Translations under genes and position numbers: made by a program
In this document: positions 37,135 to 47,536 of the stretch, one piece after another
How positions within the stretch are numbered: position 1 is the first letter of the stretch
Layout of the letters: each line of letters begins with the position of its first letter
Origin: Mycobacterium sp. DL440
GTDB lineage: Bacteria > Actinomycetota > Actinomycetes > Mycobacteriales > Mycobacteriaceae
Direction: 5' to 3'
Assembly: GCF_011745145.1 (NCBI RefSeq)
Contig: NZ_CP050191.1
Location: 434,001 to 498,000 of the forward strand
Length of the DNA stretch: 64,000 nucleotides
The notes under the pieces: generated by a model
What the model was told of the DNA's origin: nothing
Database searches by the model: none
What the model saw: only the letters and a program-made list of their open reading frames with translations

Positions 37135-38427
37135 CTACGCGGCCGTGTGGATGTTCACGACATGGATGTCGCTGGTGAACAGCCGTGCGCTCATCGGTAC
37201 CGGTGGGGCGGTACTTCGATAGGTTCGGCCGGTTGGTGTGATGATTTCAGTGGTGTGCCGGCCGTACTGGTCGTAGCTGGTACGGGTCTGCCAGTCGGGG
37301 CACTCTTTTGAGTAATTGCACCGTTCGCAGAGCCCTTGGCCGTTGCCGGCACTGGTCGGACCGCCGTCGGCGTGGCGGGTGATGTGATCGATGTGCCGGA
37401 CGGGTGCGTCGCAGAACGGGGTGCGGCAGGTTTGGTCACGCATCTTGATGAGCCACCTGAGGCCCTTGGGGAAGTTGCGCGCCGTCGATTCCATGGCGAC
37501 CAGGTTGCCGGTGAGGGGATTGGCGTAGAGGCGGCGCACCGCAGCCTCTACCTCGGGGTCGAGCACGGCGGCCCAGGCCATCTGTCGGGCCACCTCTGCC
37601 GGGATCGGGCCGTATCCGTCGAGCACCGCCGGCTCAGAACCCTGGGCCAACAAGCTCTCGTCGGAGAGCACCAGATTGAGCGCGACCGGGACCGCCGCCC
37701 CGACCTCACGTCCAGTGACGCGTCGATAGAAGGCATCGGCCATCAACGGGCCCCGCCCCTCGCATCCACCTCCGGCGGCGATCGAGGCCGCCGCGGCGGC
37801 AGTAGCCTCCGCCTGCAACGCCTGATAGGCCGTGACGCCTTCGGCCGCGGTCAGCAGCGCCGTGAGGTACATCATGCCGTGTGGGGCCGGCCGCGCGGTG
37901 ACGGTGCGATCGCACTGATGGCGGCTGATGCGCTCCATCACCGCGTCGTGGTCGAGTCGAATCGCCACTCGCCCGGCCTCGGCCTCAACCTTCCTGTCTC
38001 CCAGACCATCCAGCACGTCAGGATCGGCGCACAGTTCGGCATCCATTGCGCGGCGGTCTGCCGGTGACAGGCAGGCGGCCTGGTCGGCGATGATCATCGC
38101 TCGGGCCTCGGTGAGTACCCCGGACTCCAGTGCGGCGAGGGTGTAGGGCATGTCGTCAACCAGGATCCGGGACACCTTCAGGTACCTGGCTCCGTGCCAA
38201 GGCGAGGTCTTGCGGGCCAGGCCGACCTCGGAGGCCAGACCTCTGCCGCGCTGGTCGACGGGGATGCCCTCGGCCGCCTTGCGGGCATGACGTTTGGTTT
38301 CCAGTATGGCCATTACCTGTGCCTGCCCGGCGGCGATGCTGGAAGTAGCTCGGCTCATCGCGGCGAGCTGATCGACCAACGCCTCCTCGGTGGCGTCGGG
38401 ATCGATCGTGAAACGCGACCCGAACAT
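37135..38427 (-). CDS. 13E12-repeat family HNH endonuclease-like protein (DUF222)
   Basis: About 430 residues from the ATG at 38427; an alternative start is at 38463. The N-terminal DUF222 region (about 20-300) precedes an HNH zinc-finger nuclease motif, CRTPFCDAPVRHIDHI followed by HxxGG and the GLCERCNYSKE block. This is the REP13E12 family, multicopy in mycobacteria and, in M. tuberculosis, the integration site of prophage phiRv1. It is convergent with the tsa operon and divergent from groES. The gene looks intact. Confidence 0.9.
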   Translation of the reverse strand: MFGSRFTIDPDATEEALVDQLAAMSRATSSIAAGQAQVMAILETKRHARKAAEGIPVDQRGRGLASEVGLARKTSPWHGARYLKVSRILVDDMPYTLAALESGVLTEARAMIIADQAACLSPADRRAMDAELCADPDVLDGLGDRKVEAEAGRVAIRLDHDAVMERISRHQCDRTVTARPAPHGMMYLTALLTAAEGVTAYQALQAEATAAAAASIAAGGGCEGRGPLMADAFYRRVTGREVGAAVPVALNLVLSDESLLAQGSEPAVLDGYGPIPAEVARQMAWAAVLDPEVEAAVRRLYANPLTGNLVAMESTARNFPKGLRWLIKMRDQTCRTPFCDAPVRHIDHITRHADGGPTSAGNGQGLCERCNYSKECPDWQTRTSYDQYGRHTTEIITPTGRTYRSTAPPVPMSARLFTSDIHVVNIHTAA

Positions 38428-38516
38428 ATGTTCGATAATAGTGTGGCAAGGTCGTGTATGCAACCGTTGACGACTTCAGCTCTCGGCGAGTTCTGGCGGC
38501 ACGCACAGGCCCACCC

Positions 38517-38550
38517 TTGAGTGCTAGCACTCGCATGTATAGAGTGCTAG
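38517..38550 (+). promoter_or_regulatory. CIRCE element with overlapping groES promoter
   Basis: CTAGCACTC (38524-38532) is followed after 9 bases by its exact complement GAGTGCTAG (38542-38550), the classical CIRCE arrangement bound by HrcA. TTGAGT at 38517 and TATAGA at 38538 could be promoter boxes overlapping the operator, although their 15-base spacing is short. HrcA is not encoded in the window. The element is 134 bases upstream of groES. Confidence 0.92.
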
Positions 38551-38684
38551 GTGGCACGCGGCCAACCCCCAGCGCCGGCACCCGCGACGACGGAGCGAGG
38601 GGCACGGGCGCATGCCGAACACCTGGTAACCGGCATCTGGGGATCCCCCCGGATCCACACCCAAACAAGTGGAGGGCTTCCATC

Positions 38685-38984
38685 GTGGCAGTCAACATCA
38701 AGCCACTCGAGGACAAGATCCTCGTTCAGGCCAACGCGGCCGAGACCACGACCGCATCCGGTCTGGTCATCCCTGACACCGCCAAGGAAAAGCCGCAGGA
38801 AGGCACCGTCGTCGCAGTTGGCCCCGGCCGCTGGGATGAGGATGGCGAGAAGCGGATCCCCCTGGACGTTGCCGAGGGCGACACCGTCATCTACAGCAAG
38901 TACGGCGGCACCGAGATCAAGTACAACGGCGAGGAGTACTTGATCCTGTCGGCCCGCGACGTGCTGGCTGTCGTCGCAAAGTAG
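38685..38984 (+). CDS. groES: Co-chaperonin GroES
   Basis: 99 residues from a GTG at 38685 with GGAGGG upstream; the open frame starts far earlier but the family N-terminus is [13 protein letters not shown]. The mobile loop [11 protein letters not shown] and the GPGRWDEDG roof region are present. GroES caps the GroEL folding cavity. It is heat-inducible through the upstream CIRCE element and co-transcribed with groEL1. Confidence 0.97.
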   Translation: MAVNIKPLEDKILVQANAAETTTASGLVIPDTAKEKPQEGTVVAVGPGRWDEDGEKRIPLDVAEGDTVIYSKYGGTEIKYNGEEYLILSARDVLAVVAK

Positions 38985-39006
38985 TTCCGTAAAGGACCTC
39001 GTGTAA

Positions 39007-40699
<1,693 letters not shown>

Positions 40700-40710
40700 A
40701 AGTAGTCCGA

Positions 40711-40748
40711 AACACCCCCGGCCATCAGGCCGGGGGTGTTTTGTTTCG
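40711..40748 (+). terminator. Intrinsic terminator of groES-groEL1
   Basis: AACACCCCCGGCC (40711-40723) and GGCCGGGGGTGTT (40728-40740) form a 13-base-pair stem with a 4-base loop, followed by a T-rich run. It starts 12 bases after the groEL1 stop. The T-run ends only a few bases before the ATG of the next gene. Confidence 0.93.
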
Positions 40749-40750
40749 AC

Positions 40751-42259
40751 ATGGACCGGATCTTTCAGTGGGTGTGGGATCGGTACGGGCCGACGTACTC
40801 CTGGGCGATCTGCGTCCTCGTTTACCTCGCGGGGCTGTCGGTCCACCTCGCCTTCCCGTTGATCATCGTCGCCTTCGAGGGATCCGATCGCTATGCGGAG
40901 GCGGCCGTCATCACTTGTGTCGCCATGCTGGTGCGGACCTACCTGTTCGTTCTTCCCGGCTCGAAGCGGTTGCGCCCGATCGAAAAGTGGGCAGCGGGCC
41001 ACCAGGTCGATCCGATGGAGGCGCTGCGCGCCACTTATGTCTATGCGCGGAGGACGACTGCCCGAGTGCTCGCAACCGACGTGGTCTGGACGCCTTGCGT
41101 GGCGGTCGTTGTGGCCACGGTTGCCGGGGCGACCGAGTGGCGACTGGTCCAATACGGGGTTGTCGGTGCCGCGTACGGAGCGGCCACCGGAGTGATCGGC
41201 ATTCACAGCTTCAGCGAGGGATCGCTGCGGCCGGTCAGGACCGCCATCGCCGGTGACACGGGAATCGGCGACTCCCTGCCGCGCTCTCACCCCACTTTTG
41301 CCGCGTGGTCCCACATCACCATGATCGCGATGGCGCTCGGATTCTCCACCGGGGCCGCGATCACGGCGTCCGTGATCGACCGCGCCCGCGAGGACCCGAT
41401 CGTCTCCTTGGCAATCGGGTGTGCCTTGACGCTGATTGCCGGCCCGATCGCATTCATGGCGATCTCGCCCTTCTTGCGACCGATCCGCGACCTCGCCGAG
41501 GGGACCGAACGTGTTGCGGCAGGTGACTACATTCAACGTCTGCCGGTAGTTCAGGACGACGACCTGGGTGCCTTGTCGGCGGCATTCAACCGCATGCAGG
41601 CGGGTTTGGCTGAGCGGCAACGGCTTCAGGCAGCGTTCGGTACGTACGTCGACCCTGCTCTGGCGTCGCGGCTACTTGAGCAGGGTGACGATGTGTTCAC
41701 TGGTGAGCGCCGCGAGGTGACGGTCATGTTCGTCGACATCCGCGACTTCACCCCGTACGCCGAGGCGAACAGCGCTGAGGATGTCGTGACTCGTCTCAAT
41801 GAATTGTTCGACGTTGTCGTGCCTGCTGTGGTCGATGCCGGAGGGCACGTCAACAAGTTCCTCGGCGATGGCGCATTGGCTGTGTTCGGTGCTCCCAACG
41901 ATCTTGTCGGCCATGCCGACTCTGCAGTGAACGCCGCGCTGTTGATGCAGCGATTGGTTGCCGAACGATTCGAGGGTGCGCTGCGAATCGGTATCGGCAT
42001 CAACACCGGTGTGGTGATCGCCGGCACCATCGGTGGCGGCGGCAAGCTGGAGTTCACGCTGATCGGCGATGCCGTCAACGTCGCTGCCCGTGTCGAGCAA
42101 CTCACCAAGACGACCGGCGACTCAATCCTGCTGACCCAGCCGACCGTTGACGCTTTGGAGGTCCGTCCAAGCGGGCTCACCGACCGGGGGCTTCACGAGC
42201 TGAAAGGCAAGTCAGCCGCGGTAAGAGTTTTCGGACTCGACCCATCGATGAGTTTTTGA
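40751..42259 (+). CDS. Membrane class III adenylate cyclase with HAMP domain
   Basis: 502 residues from the ATG at 40751; a GTG at 40736 would lie inside the terminator. Five or six transmembrane helices (about 15-240) precede a HAMP domain (about 237-290) and a cyclase domain (about 320-500). Metal-binding Asp329 and Asp373, adenine-selecting Lys369 and Asp440, and transition-state Asn443 and Arg447 are all present, so it should make cAMP. The layout resembles the Rv1318c-Rv1320c/Rv3645 group. Its start directly after the groEL1 terminator leaves very little leader. Confidence 0.93.
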   Translation: MDRIFQWVWDRYGPTYSWAICVLVYLAGLSVHLAFPLIIVAFEGSDRYAEAAVITCVAMLVRTYLFVLPGSKRLRPIEKWAAGHQVDPMEALRATYVYARRTTARVLATDVVWTPCVAVVVATVAGATEWRLVQYGVVGAAYGAATGVIGIHSFSEGSLRPVRTAIAGDTGIGDSLPRSHPTFAAWSHITMIAMALGFSTGAAITASVIDRAREDPIVSLAIGCALTLIAGPIAFMAISPFLRPIRDLAEGTERVAAGDYIQRLPVVQDDDLGALSAAFNRMQAGLAERQRLQAAFGTYVDPALASRLLEQGDDVFTGERREVTVMFVDIRDFTPYAEANSAEDVVTRLNELFDVVVPAVVDAGGHVNKFLGDGALAVFGAPNDLVGHADSAVNAALLMQRLVAERFEGALRIGIGINTGVVIAGTIGGGGKLEFTLIGDAVNVAARVEQLTKTTGDSILLTQPTVDALEVRPSGLTDRGLHELKGKSAAVRVFGLDPSMSF

Positions 42260-42281
42260 GCCGCCGGTGGTCGGTACGGGC

Positions 42282-42761
42282 ATGACTGACGAAACCATGA
42301 GCACCGCGTGCACGATCAACGCGCCGGTCGAAACCGTCTTCGCGGTGCTGGCCGACCCGACCGCCCATCAGGCGATCGACGGCACCGGTTGGGTGCGAGA
42401 GTCGCTCGACGGCAAGCGTCTGACCGAAGTCGGCCAGATCTTCCGGATGGCGATGTACCACGACAACTACGGCGGCATGCACTACGAGATGGCCAACCGG
42501 GTCGAGGTCTTCGAGTCACCGCGCGTGATTGCGTGGCTGCCGGGCCAAGGCGCTGACGATGCCAGCCTCGAATTCGGCGGCTGGATCTGGCGCTACGACC
42601 TTGAGCCGCTCGGTGACGACCGGACCGAGGTAACCCTGACGTATGACTGGTCAGCGGTGCCGGCGGCTCTTCGCGAACACATCGAGTTCCCGCCGTTCGA
42701 CCGGCAGCACCTGGACAACTCGCTCAAGCACCTGACCGGGCTGGCGCAGGATCGGGCGTAG
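42282..42761 (+). CDS. SRPBCC/polyketide-cyclase-like protein
   Basis: About 159 residues from the ATG at 42282 (a GTG at 42267 is possible). The start STACTINAPVETVFAVLADP is the standard opening of START/SRPBCC helix-grip domains, which bind hydrophobic ligands, and WRYDLEPLGDDRTEVTLTYDW is typical of the last strands. No specific ligand can be inferred. Its 3' end overlaps the next gene, on the opposite strand, by 38 bases. Confidence 0.85.
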   Translation: MTDETMSTACTINAPVETVFAVLADPTAHQAIDGTGWVRESLDGKRLTEVGQIFRMAMYHDNYGGMHYEMANRVEVFESPRVIAWLPGQGADDASLEFGGWIWRYDLEPLGDDRTEVTLTYDWSAVPAALREHIEFPPFDRQHLDNSLKHLTGLAQDRA

Positions 42762-43269
42762 CTGTCGGCTGAATGGAGACCAGCCGAAACGCGTCAGGCC
42801 GGGAGTCGTCGGACACGAACCGCACAATCAGGCTGTCGGGAGGGAACTTGGTGGCCAGGTCATTGAGGGATCTGGGCAGGAACACCCTGGCCTTCGCATT
42901 GCCGTACCAATTGGGGTTTGACGGGGAGGTGTCGAGGTTGCCGACCCTCTCGATCGCGGTGTCCCATTCTTGAACCGGATCCGGTGGTGCGTCGCCGAAT
43001 CCCGCCGATTTCAGGTATGCATCTGCTTGTCCCGCAAGGGTAATCGCCGCACCGCCGACCACCGGCGTCCCGGTGATAGTCCCGTCGATCACGTCGGCCG
43101 TCACGGATGTCAGCCGCGCCGTGCAGACGTTGTCGACGATGCTGGGCGGCACACAGAAACCGGGCAGCGGGTTCGCGTGGGCCGAGGCGGCATTCAAGAT
43201 TGCCGGTACGGCAAGTGCCGCCATGGCGGCACCGACGGCGGTCATTGCTCGGCGACGATCATTCAGCAT
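42724..43269 (-). CDS. Secreted protein of unknown function
   Basis: About 181 residues from the ATG at 43269, preceded by AGGGGG; the frame extends to 43320. A signal peptide is evident: basic RRRAMTAVG, a hydrophobic Ala-rich core and an AHA cleavage site near residue 32. Two cysteines follow in the mature start (FCVPPSIVDNVC) and could form a disulfide. The mature domain has no recognised motif. Confidence 0.75.
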   Translation of the reverse strand: MLNDRRRAMTAVGAAMAALAVPAILNAASAHANPLPGFCVPPSIVDNVCTARLTSVTADVIDGTITGTPVVGGAAITLAGQADAYLKSAGFGDAPPDPVQEWDTAIERVGNLDTSPSNPNWYGNAKARVFLPRSLNDLATKFPPDSLIVRFVSDDSRPDAFRLVSIQPTATPDPAPARSGA

Positions 43270-43483
43270 CGGGTTAACCCCCTTCAGACGCGCTGAACTG
43301 TATGTCGGCGCGTCCGCCACGGAAGTTACAGATCGTCAGCTCTCCTCGTCGAAGTTTTCGGGCCGGCGGTGGCGATCCCGGCGGTGGCGGTCGTAGCCGT
43401 GGGTGCGAATCGGTATCGGACCGAGACCACGACACGTGCAGCGGTAGTGCGGCTCTTCACGCCAGGTGGCCCACAATTCGGAC

Positions 43484-44935
43484 ATGACGGAACCGCGGGA
43501 GTCGCCGCGCGGGGTCTCGCGTCAAACGTTCCTGCGCGGCGCCGTCGGGGCGTTGGCCGCCGGAGCAGTGTTCGGGTCGAGCCGGGCCAGTGCTGAACCG
43601 GCCGGCTGGGGCGACCTCTCGGCCGCCATCAATGGGAAAGTGGTACTCCCGGACACCGGTGGGCAATTCGCCTCGGCCAAAAGTGTTTTCAACACCAACT
43701 TCAACGGCCTGGCGCCCGCGGCCGTGGTCACCCCGGCATCGGCAGCGGACGTGCAGCGGGCGATGGCCTTCGCTGCGGCACACAACCTCAAGGTCGCTCC
43801 ACGGGGCGGCGGGCACTCCTATGTGGGCGCGTCGACAGCGAACGGGACGATGGTCCTGGACCTGCGCCAACTGCCCGGAGGCATCAACTACGACGCGGCG
43901 ACGGGCCAAGTCACGGTGACGCCCGCGACCGGTCTGTACGCGATCCACCAGGCGCTGGCCGCAGCCGGGCGGGGCATCCCGACGGGCACCTGCCCCACGG
44001 TCGGCGCAGCCGGACACGCCCTGGGCGGTGGGCTGGGCGCCCAGTCGCGGCATGCGGGTCTGATGTCCGATCAGTTGGTGTCGGCGACGGTGGTGCTGCC
44101 CGGCGGTGCTGGGGTCACGGCGTCGGCCAACGAGCATCCGGACCTGTACTGGGCGCTACGTGGTGGCGGTGGCGGCAATTTCGGGGTGACGACCGCGCTG
44201 ACCTTCGCCACCTTCCCGATCGGCGACGTGGATGTCGTCGGCCTGCATTACCCGCTGGAGTCGTTCGCGCAGGTTCTCCTCGGGTGGCAGAACTGGCTGC
44301 GTACCGCCGACCGCAACAGCTGGGCACTGGCCGACACCATCACCGATCCGCAAGGCGCACACTGTCGCATCCTGGCGACCTGCCCGGCGGGGTCAGGCAA
44401 CAGCGTGGGAGCCGCCGTGGTCAAAGCGGTGGGGCTGCAGCCGACCAACACGGAGAACCGCACGTTCAATTACCTGGACCTGGTGAAGTTTCTGGCCGCC
44501 GACAATCTCAATCCGTCGCCGCTCGGCTATGTCGGCGGGTCCGATGTCTTCCCGACGATCACCCCGGCCGCGGCTCAGGGAATCGCTGCGGCGTTCAACG
44601 CGTTCCCTGCCGGAGCCGGCCGCCCGATCGTGATCATGCATGCGCTCGACGGCGCGCTGGCCACCGTGGGGCCGGGAGACACCGCCTTTCCGTGGCGGCG
44701 GCAGTCCGCACTGGTGCAGTGGTACGTGGAAACCTCCGGTTCGCCTGCGCCGGCGGCGAACTGGCTCAACACCGCTCACCAGGCAGTGGCACAGTATTCG
44801 GCCGGTGGCTATGTGAATTACCTCGAGGCGAACCAACCGGCATCGCGGTATTTCGGTGCCAACCTCTCCCGCCTGACTGCCACCCGGCAGAAGTATGACC
44901 CGGGCCGGGTCATGTTCTCGGGCTTGAACTTCTGA
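43484..44935 (+). CDS. Secreted FAD-linked oxidase (BBE-like, probably bicovalent flavin)
   Basis: 483 residues from the ATG at 43484 (a GTG at 43466 is possible). The signal peptide has SRQTFLRG then a hydrophobic core, which is Tat-like but with RQ in place of RR. The PCMH-type FAD domain shows RGGGHSYVG with His111 and TGTCPTVGAAGHALGGG with Cys170, the two flavin attachment sites of glucooligosaccharide-oxidase-type enzymes. A BBE segment ends the protein (YVNYLEAN, YDPGRVMFSGLNF). It probably oxidises a sugar or alcohol outside the membrane. Confidence 0.88.
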   Translation: MTEPRESPRGVSRQTFLRGAVGALAAGAVFGSSRASAEPAGWGDLSAAINGKVVLPDTGGQFASAKSVFNTNFNGLAPAAVVTPASAADVQRAMAFAAAHNLKVAPRGGGHSYVGASTANGTMVLDLRQLPGGINYDAATGQVTVTPATGLYAIHQALAAAGRGIPTGTCPTVGAAGHALGGGLGAQSRHAGLMSDQLVSATVVLPGGAGVTASANEHPDLYWALRGGGGGNFGVTTALTFATFPIGDVDVVGLHYPLESFAQVLLGWQNWLRTADRNSWALADTITDPQGAHCRILATCPAGSGNSVGAAVVKAVGLQPTNTENRTFNYLDLVKFLAADNLNPSPLGYVGGSDVFPTITPAAAQGIAAAFNAFPAGAGRPIVIMHALDGALATVGPGDTAFPWRRQSALVQWYVETSGSPAPAANWLNTAHQAVAQYSAGGYVNYLEANQPASRYFGANLSRLTATRQKYDPGRVMFSGLNF

Positions 44936-44951
44936 GGAGAGAGGAGGCGGC

Positions 44952-45212
44952 ATGGACGAGATGTCTCCACAGACACCGGCGGCCGCGCACCGCATCGCCT
45001 TCGACGACGAGCTCTATTACGTCGCGGCCATGCTGCACGACCTCGGTCTGACCGACCCGTTCGACAGTCACCGCGTGGAGTTCGAGGAGGCGGGCGGGGA
45101 CCTGGCGTGGGTATTCGGGGTGGCGGCCGGTTGGCCTGCTGACCGGGCCGCCAGGGCAACGGAGATCATCGTGCTGTCCGTTCCGGGAATCCGCTCGCGG
45201 CCATCGGCCTAA
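44952..45212 (+). pseudogene. Truncated HD-domain protein
   Basis: 86 codons that match the core of a family of HD-domain phosphohydrolase-like proteins (IAFDDELYYVAAMLHDLGLTD with the HD pair, then FEEAGGDLAWVFGVAAGWP). In my recollection intact members have about 50 more residues before this block and about 100 after it. Here the frame turns into unrelated sequence after EIIVLS and stops. Both ends appear lost, so it is probably a remnant even though it has a start codon. Confidence 0.65.
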
Positions 45213-45263
45213 CCTCGAGGCGACAGGTCTCACCCGGCACCGCAACGAGCGAAGGAACCGAGC

Positions 45264-46298
45264 ATGCGAGCAACCGTGATGTATGGGGCCGGCGACGTAC
45301 GGGTCGAGAATGTTCCCGACCCGATCTTGAAGGAACCGACCGACGCCATAGTGCGCGTCACCCGCGCGTGCATCTGCGGCAGTGACCTGTGGCCGTACCA
45401 GTCCATGCCGCACAAGGACGGCGGCCGACGGATGGGGCACGAGTTCATCGGAATCGTCGAGGACGTCGGCGCTGACGTGTCCGGATTTCGTCGTGGCGAT
45501 CTGGTGGTGGCGCCCTTCGTGTGGGCGGACAACACGTGTGACTTCTGCCAGGAGGGATTGCAGACCTCGTGCCGTCACGGCGGTGGTTGGGGCGCGCCCG
45601 GCGTCGATGCCGGCCAGGGCGAGGCCGTGCGCGTTCCGCAAGCGCAGGGGACGCTGGTGAAACTTCCGGTGGCCGAGGACTCGGCGCTCATGCCCTCCCT
45701 GCTGACGTTGTCTGACGTCTTCTGCACCGGTCACCACGGCGTGGTGACGGCCGGGGTGGGGCCGGGATCCTCGGTGACGGTCATCGGCGATGGCGCGGTG
45801 GGATTGTGCGCCGTTTTGGCCGCCAAGCGGCTGGGTGCCGAGCAGATCATCCTGAACGGGCGGCACACCGTCCGCACTGACCTCGGGCGCGAATTCGGCG
45901 CGACCGACGTCGTCGCCGAACGTGGTGATGAAGCCGTCCAGAAGATCCGTGAACTCACCGGCGGCGACGGCACCCACGCGGTGATCGAATGTGTCGGCAC
46001 CGAGCCGTCGCTGGCCACCGCCCTCGACGCGGTCCGCGCGGGTGGCCGCGTCAGCCGGCTCGGGGTTTCTCAATACACCGAGGTACCAATGGGTTTCGGC
46101 ACCTTCTTCCGCAACGTCACCCTCACCGGTGGCGTCGCACCGGCCCGCGCCTACATCGAGGAACTGATGCCCGATGTTCTCGACGGCACCATCGAGCCCG
46201 GGCGGGTCTTCGACCGCACCATCGGCCTCGACGACACCCCTGACGGCTACCGCGCGATGGCCGATCGGGAGGCCCTCAAGGTGTTGATCGAGCCATGA
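45264..46298 (+). CDS. Zinc-dependent alcohol dehydrogenase family protein
   Basis: 344 residues. The catalytic zinc ligands are in CICGSDLWPY and GHEFIG. The structural-zinc loop is NTCDFCQEGLQTSC, where the first of four cysteines appears replaced. The nucleotide loop is GDGAVG, followed by NGRHTVRTDL. It resembles the formaldehyde/threonine-dehydrogenase-like branch. It is translationally coupled to an enoyl-CoA hydratase, so the two may share a pathway. Confidence 0.86.
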   Translation: MRATVMYGAGDVRVENVPDPILKEPTDAIVRVTRACICGSDLWPYQSMPHKDGGRRMGHEFIGIVEDVGADVSGFRRGDLVVAPFVWADNTCDFCQEGLQTSCRHGGGWGAPGVDAGQGEAVRVPQAQGTLVKLPVAEDSALMPSLLTLSDVFCTGHHGVVTAGVGPGSSVTVIGDGAVGLCAVLAAKRLGAEQIILNGRHTVRTDLGREFGATDVVAERGDEAVQKIRELTGGDGTHAVIECVGTEPSLATALDAVRAGGRVSRLGVSQYTEVPMGFGTFFRNVTLTGGVAPARAYIEELMPDVLDGTIEPGRVFDRTIGLDDTPDGYRAMADREALKVLIEP

Positions 46299-47089
46299 CA
46301 CTGCTGCTGCACGATCGCGACGACCGCGGCGTCGTCACCCTCACACTGAACCGCCCACAGGCCTTCAACACGTTGTCCGAGGCGATGCTGACCGCCTTGG
46401 GCGAGGCCATTGATGCGCTGGCCGAAGACAGGACGGTGCGGGCCGTGGTCCTCGGAGCATCCGGCAAGGCGTTCTGCGCGGGCCATGACCTCAAGGAGAT
46501 GCGGGCCGAACCGTCACTGGGCTACTACGAGCAACTGTTCGAACAGTGCACAGCCGTGATGCTGTCGATCCAGCGACTTCCGGTGCCGGTGATTGCGCGG
46601 GTCCAGGGGCTTGCCACGGCAGCGGGTTGTCAGCTTGTCGCGATGTGCGACCTGGCGGTGGCGGCTGAGGACGCGCGTTTCGCGGTCAGCGGCGTCAACG
46701 TCGGGCTGTTCTGCGCAACGCCGGGAGTGGCGTTGTCGCGCAACGTGCCGCGCAAGGCCGCCTTCGAGATGCTCGTGACCGGCGAGTTCATCTCCGCTGA
46801 CCAGGCTTGCGCGCTGGGGCTGGTGAACCGCGTGGCTCAGGCTGAAGCCCTGGACGACGAAATTGAGGCGCTGGTCGCGAGCATCGTGGCGAAGCCCCGT
46901 GTCGCCGTGGCGATGGGAAAAGAGTTGTTCTACCGGCAGATTGACGTCGACATCGAGTCCGCGTTTGTCGACGCGGGCACGACGATGGCCTGCAACATGA
47001 TGGATCCCAGCGCCCTCGAGGGCGTCCAGGCCTTCATTGACAAGCGCCCGCCTGCTTGGCCGGGCGTCAGCGGCGCTGCAGCTCGATGA
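46295..47089 (+). CDS. Enoyl-CoA hydratase/isomerase family protein
   Basis: 264 residues overlapping the dehydrogenase stop by four bases. The crotonase fold motifs are GKAFCAGHDLKEM (oxyanion hole), QGLATAAGCQLVAMCDLAVA, and a central segment lacking a clear Glu pair: the usual catalytic Glu positions read as Cys/Thr in FCATPGVALSRNV. The reaction may therefore not be simple hydration. It overlaps the convergent nitroreductase-like gene by 23 bases. Confidence 0.86.
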   Translation: MTLLLHDRDDRGVVTLTLNRPQAFNTLSEAMLTALGEAIDALAEDRTVRAVVLGASGKAFCAGHDLKEMRAEPSLGYYEQLFEQCTAVMLSIQRLPVPVIARVQGLATAAGCQLVAMCDLAVAAEDARFAVSGVNVGLFCATPGVALSRNVPRKAAFEMLVTGEFISADQACALGLVNRVAQAEALDDEIEALVASIVAKPRVAVAMGKELFYRQIDVDIESAFVDAGTTMACNMMDPSALEGVQAFIDKRPPAWPGVSGAAAR

Positions 47090-47474
47090 CCGGGATGACG
47101 CGGTCGGTCTTGGTCTGGTACTCCCCGAATCCCGGTGCCTTCTCGACGATGCGCGGGTAGGCGGCGTCCCGCTCGGCCAGTGGCATCTCCCGAGCATGTA
47201 CGTCGTAGGCGTCGGTGCCGATTTCGATGTGGGTATCGGGATGTGCGCGCAGATTGTGCAACCATGCCGGGTCGACGTCGGCGCCGGCATAGGAGCCGAC
47301 GATGGCGAGTTTCCCGTCGAGGTCGAACGCCATGACCGGGTTGATTCGCTCCTTGCCGGACTTGGCCCCGGTGGTGTGCAGCAGGAGCAGCGTCGCACCC
47401 TCGAACGGGCCGCCGACCTTGCCTCCGTTGGCGCGGAACTCGGCGATGATGTTGTCATTCCAGTTGTCTGCCAT
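47067..47474 (-). CDS. F420-dependent nitroreductase-family (Ddn-like) protein
   Basis: 135 residues from the ATG at 47474, preceded by GGAAGG; the frame extends to 47540. It has the split beta-barrel signature of deazaflavin-dependent nitroreductases (LLLLHTTGAKSGKERINPV, YAGADVDPAWLHNLRAHPD). Members bind F420 and reduce quinones or nitroaromatics. It is upstream of, or independent from, the osmC gene, 62 bases away on the same strand. Confidence 0.9.
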   Translation of the reverse strand: MADNWNDNIIAEFRANGGKVGGPFEGATLLLLHTTGAKSGKERINPVMAFDLDGKLAIVGSYAGADVDPAWLHNLRAHPDTHIEIGTDAYDVHAREMPLAERDAAYPRIVEKAPGFGEYQTKTDRVIPVIELQRR

Positions 47475-47536
47475 GTAGTCCTTCCTACGCCGACGCATCT
47501 CGACGGTGCACTGAGATCGCGAAATCGCGGTGTGGT

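Noticed and set aside
44910..46301. Antisense frame of about 460 codons over the zinc dehydrogenase
   Set aside because: The sense strand encodes a complete dehydrogenase with zinc and cofactor motifs; the antisense product shows none.
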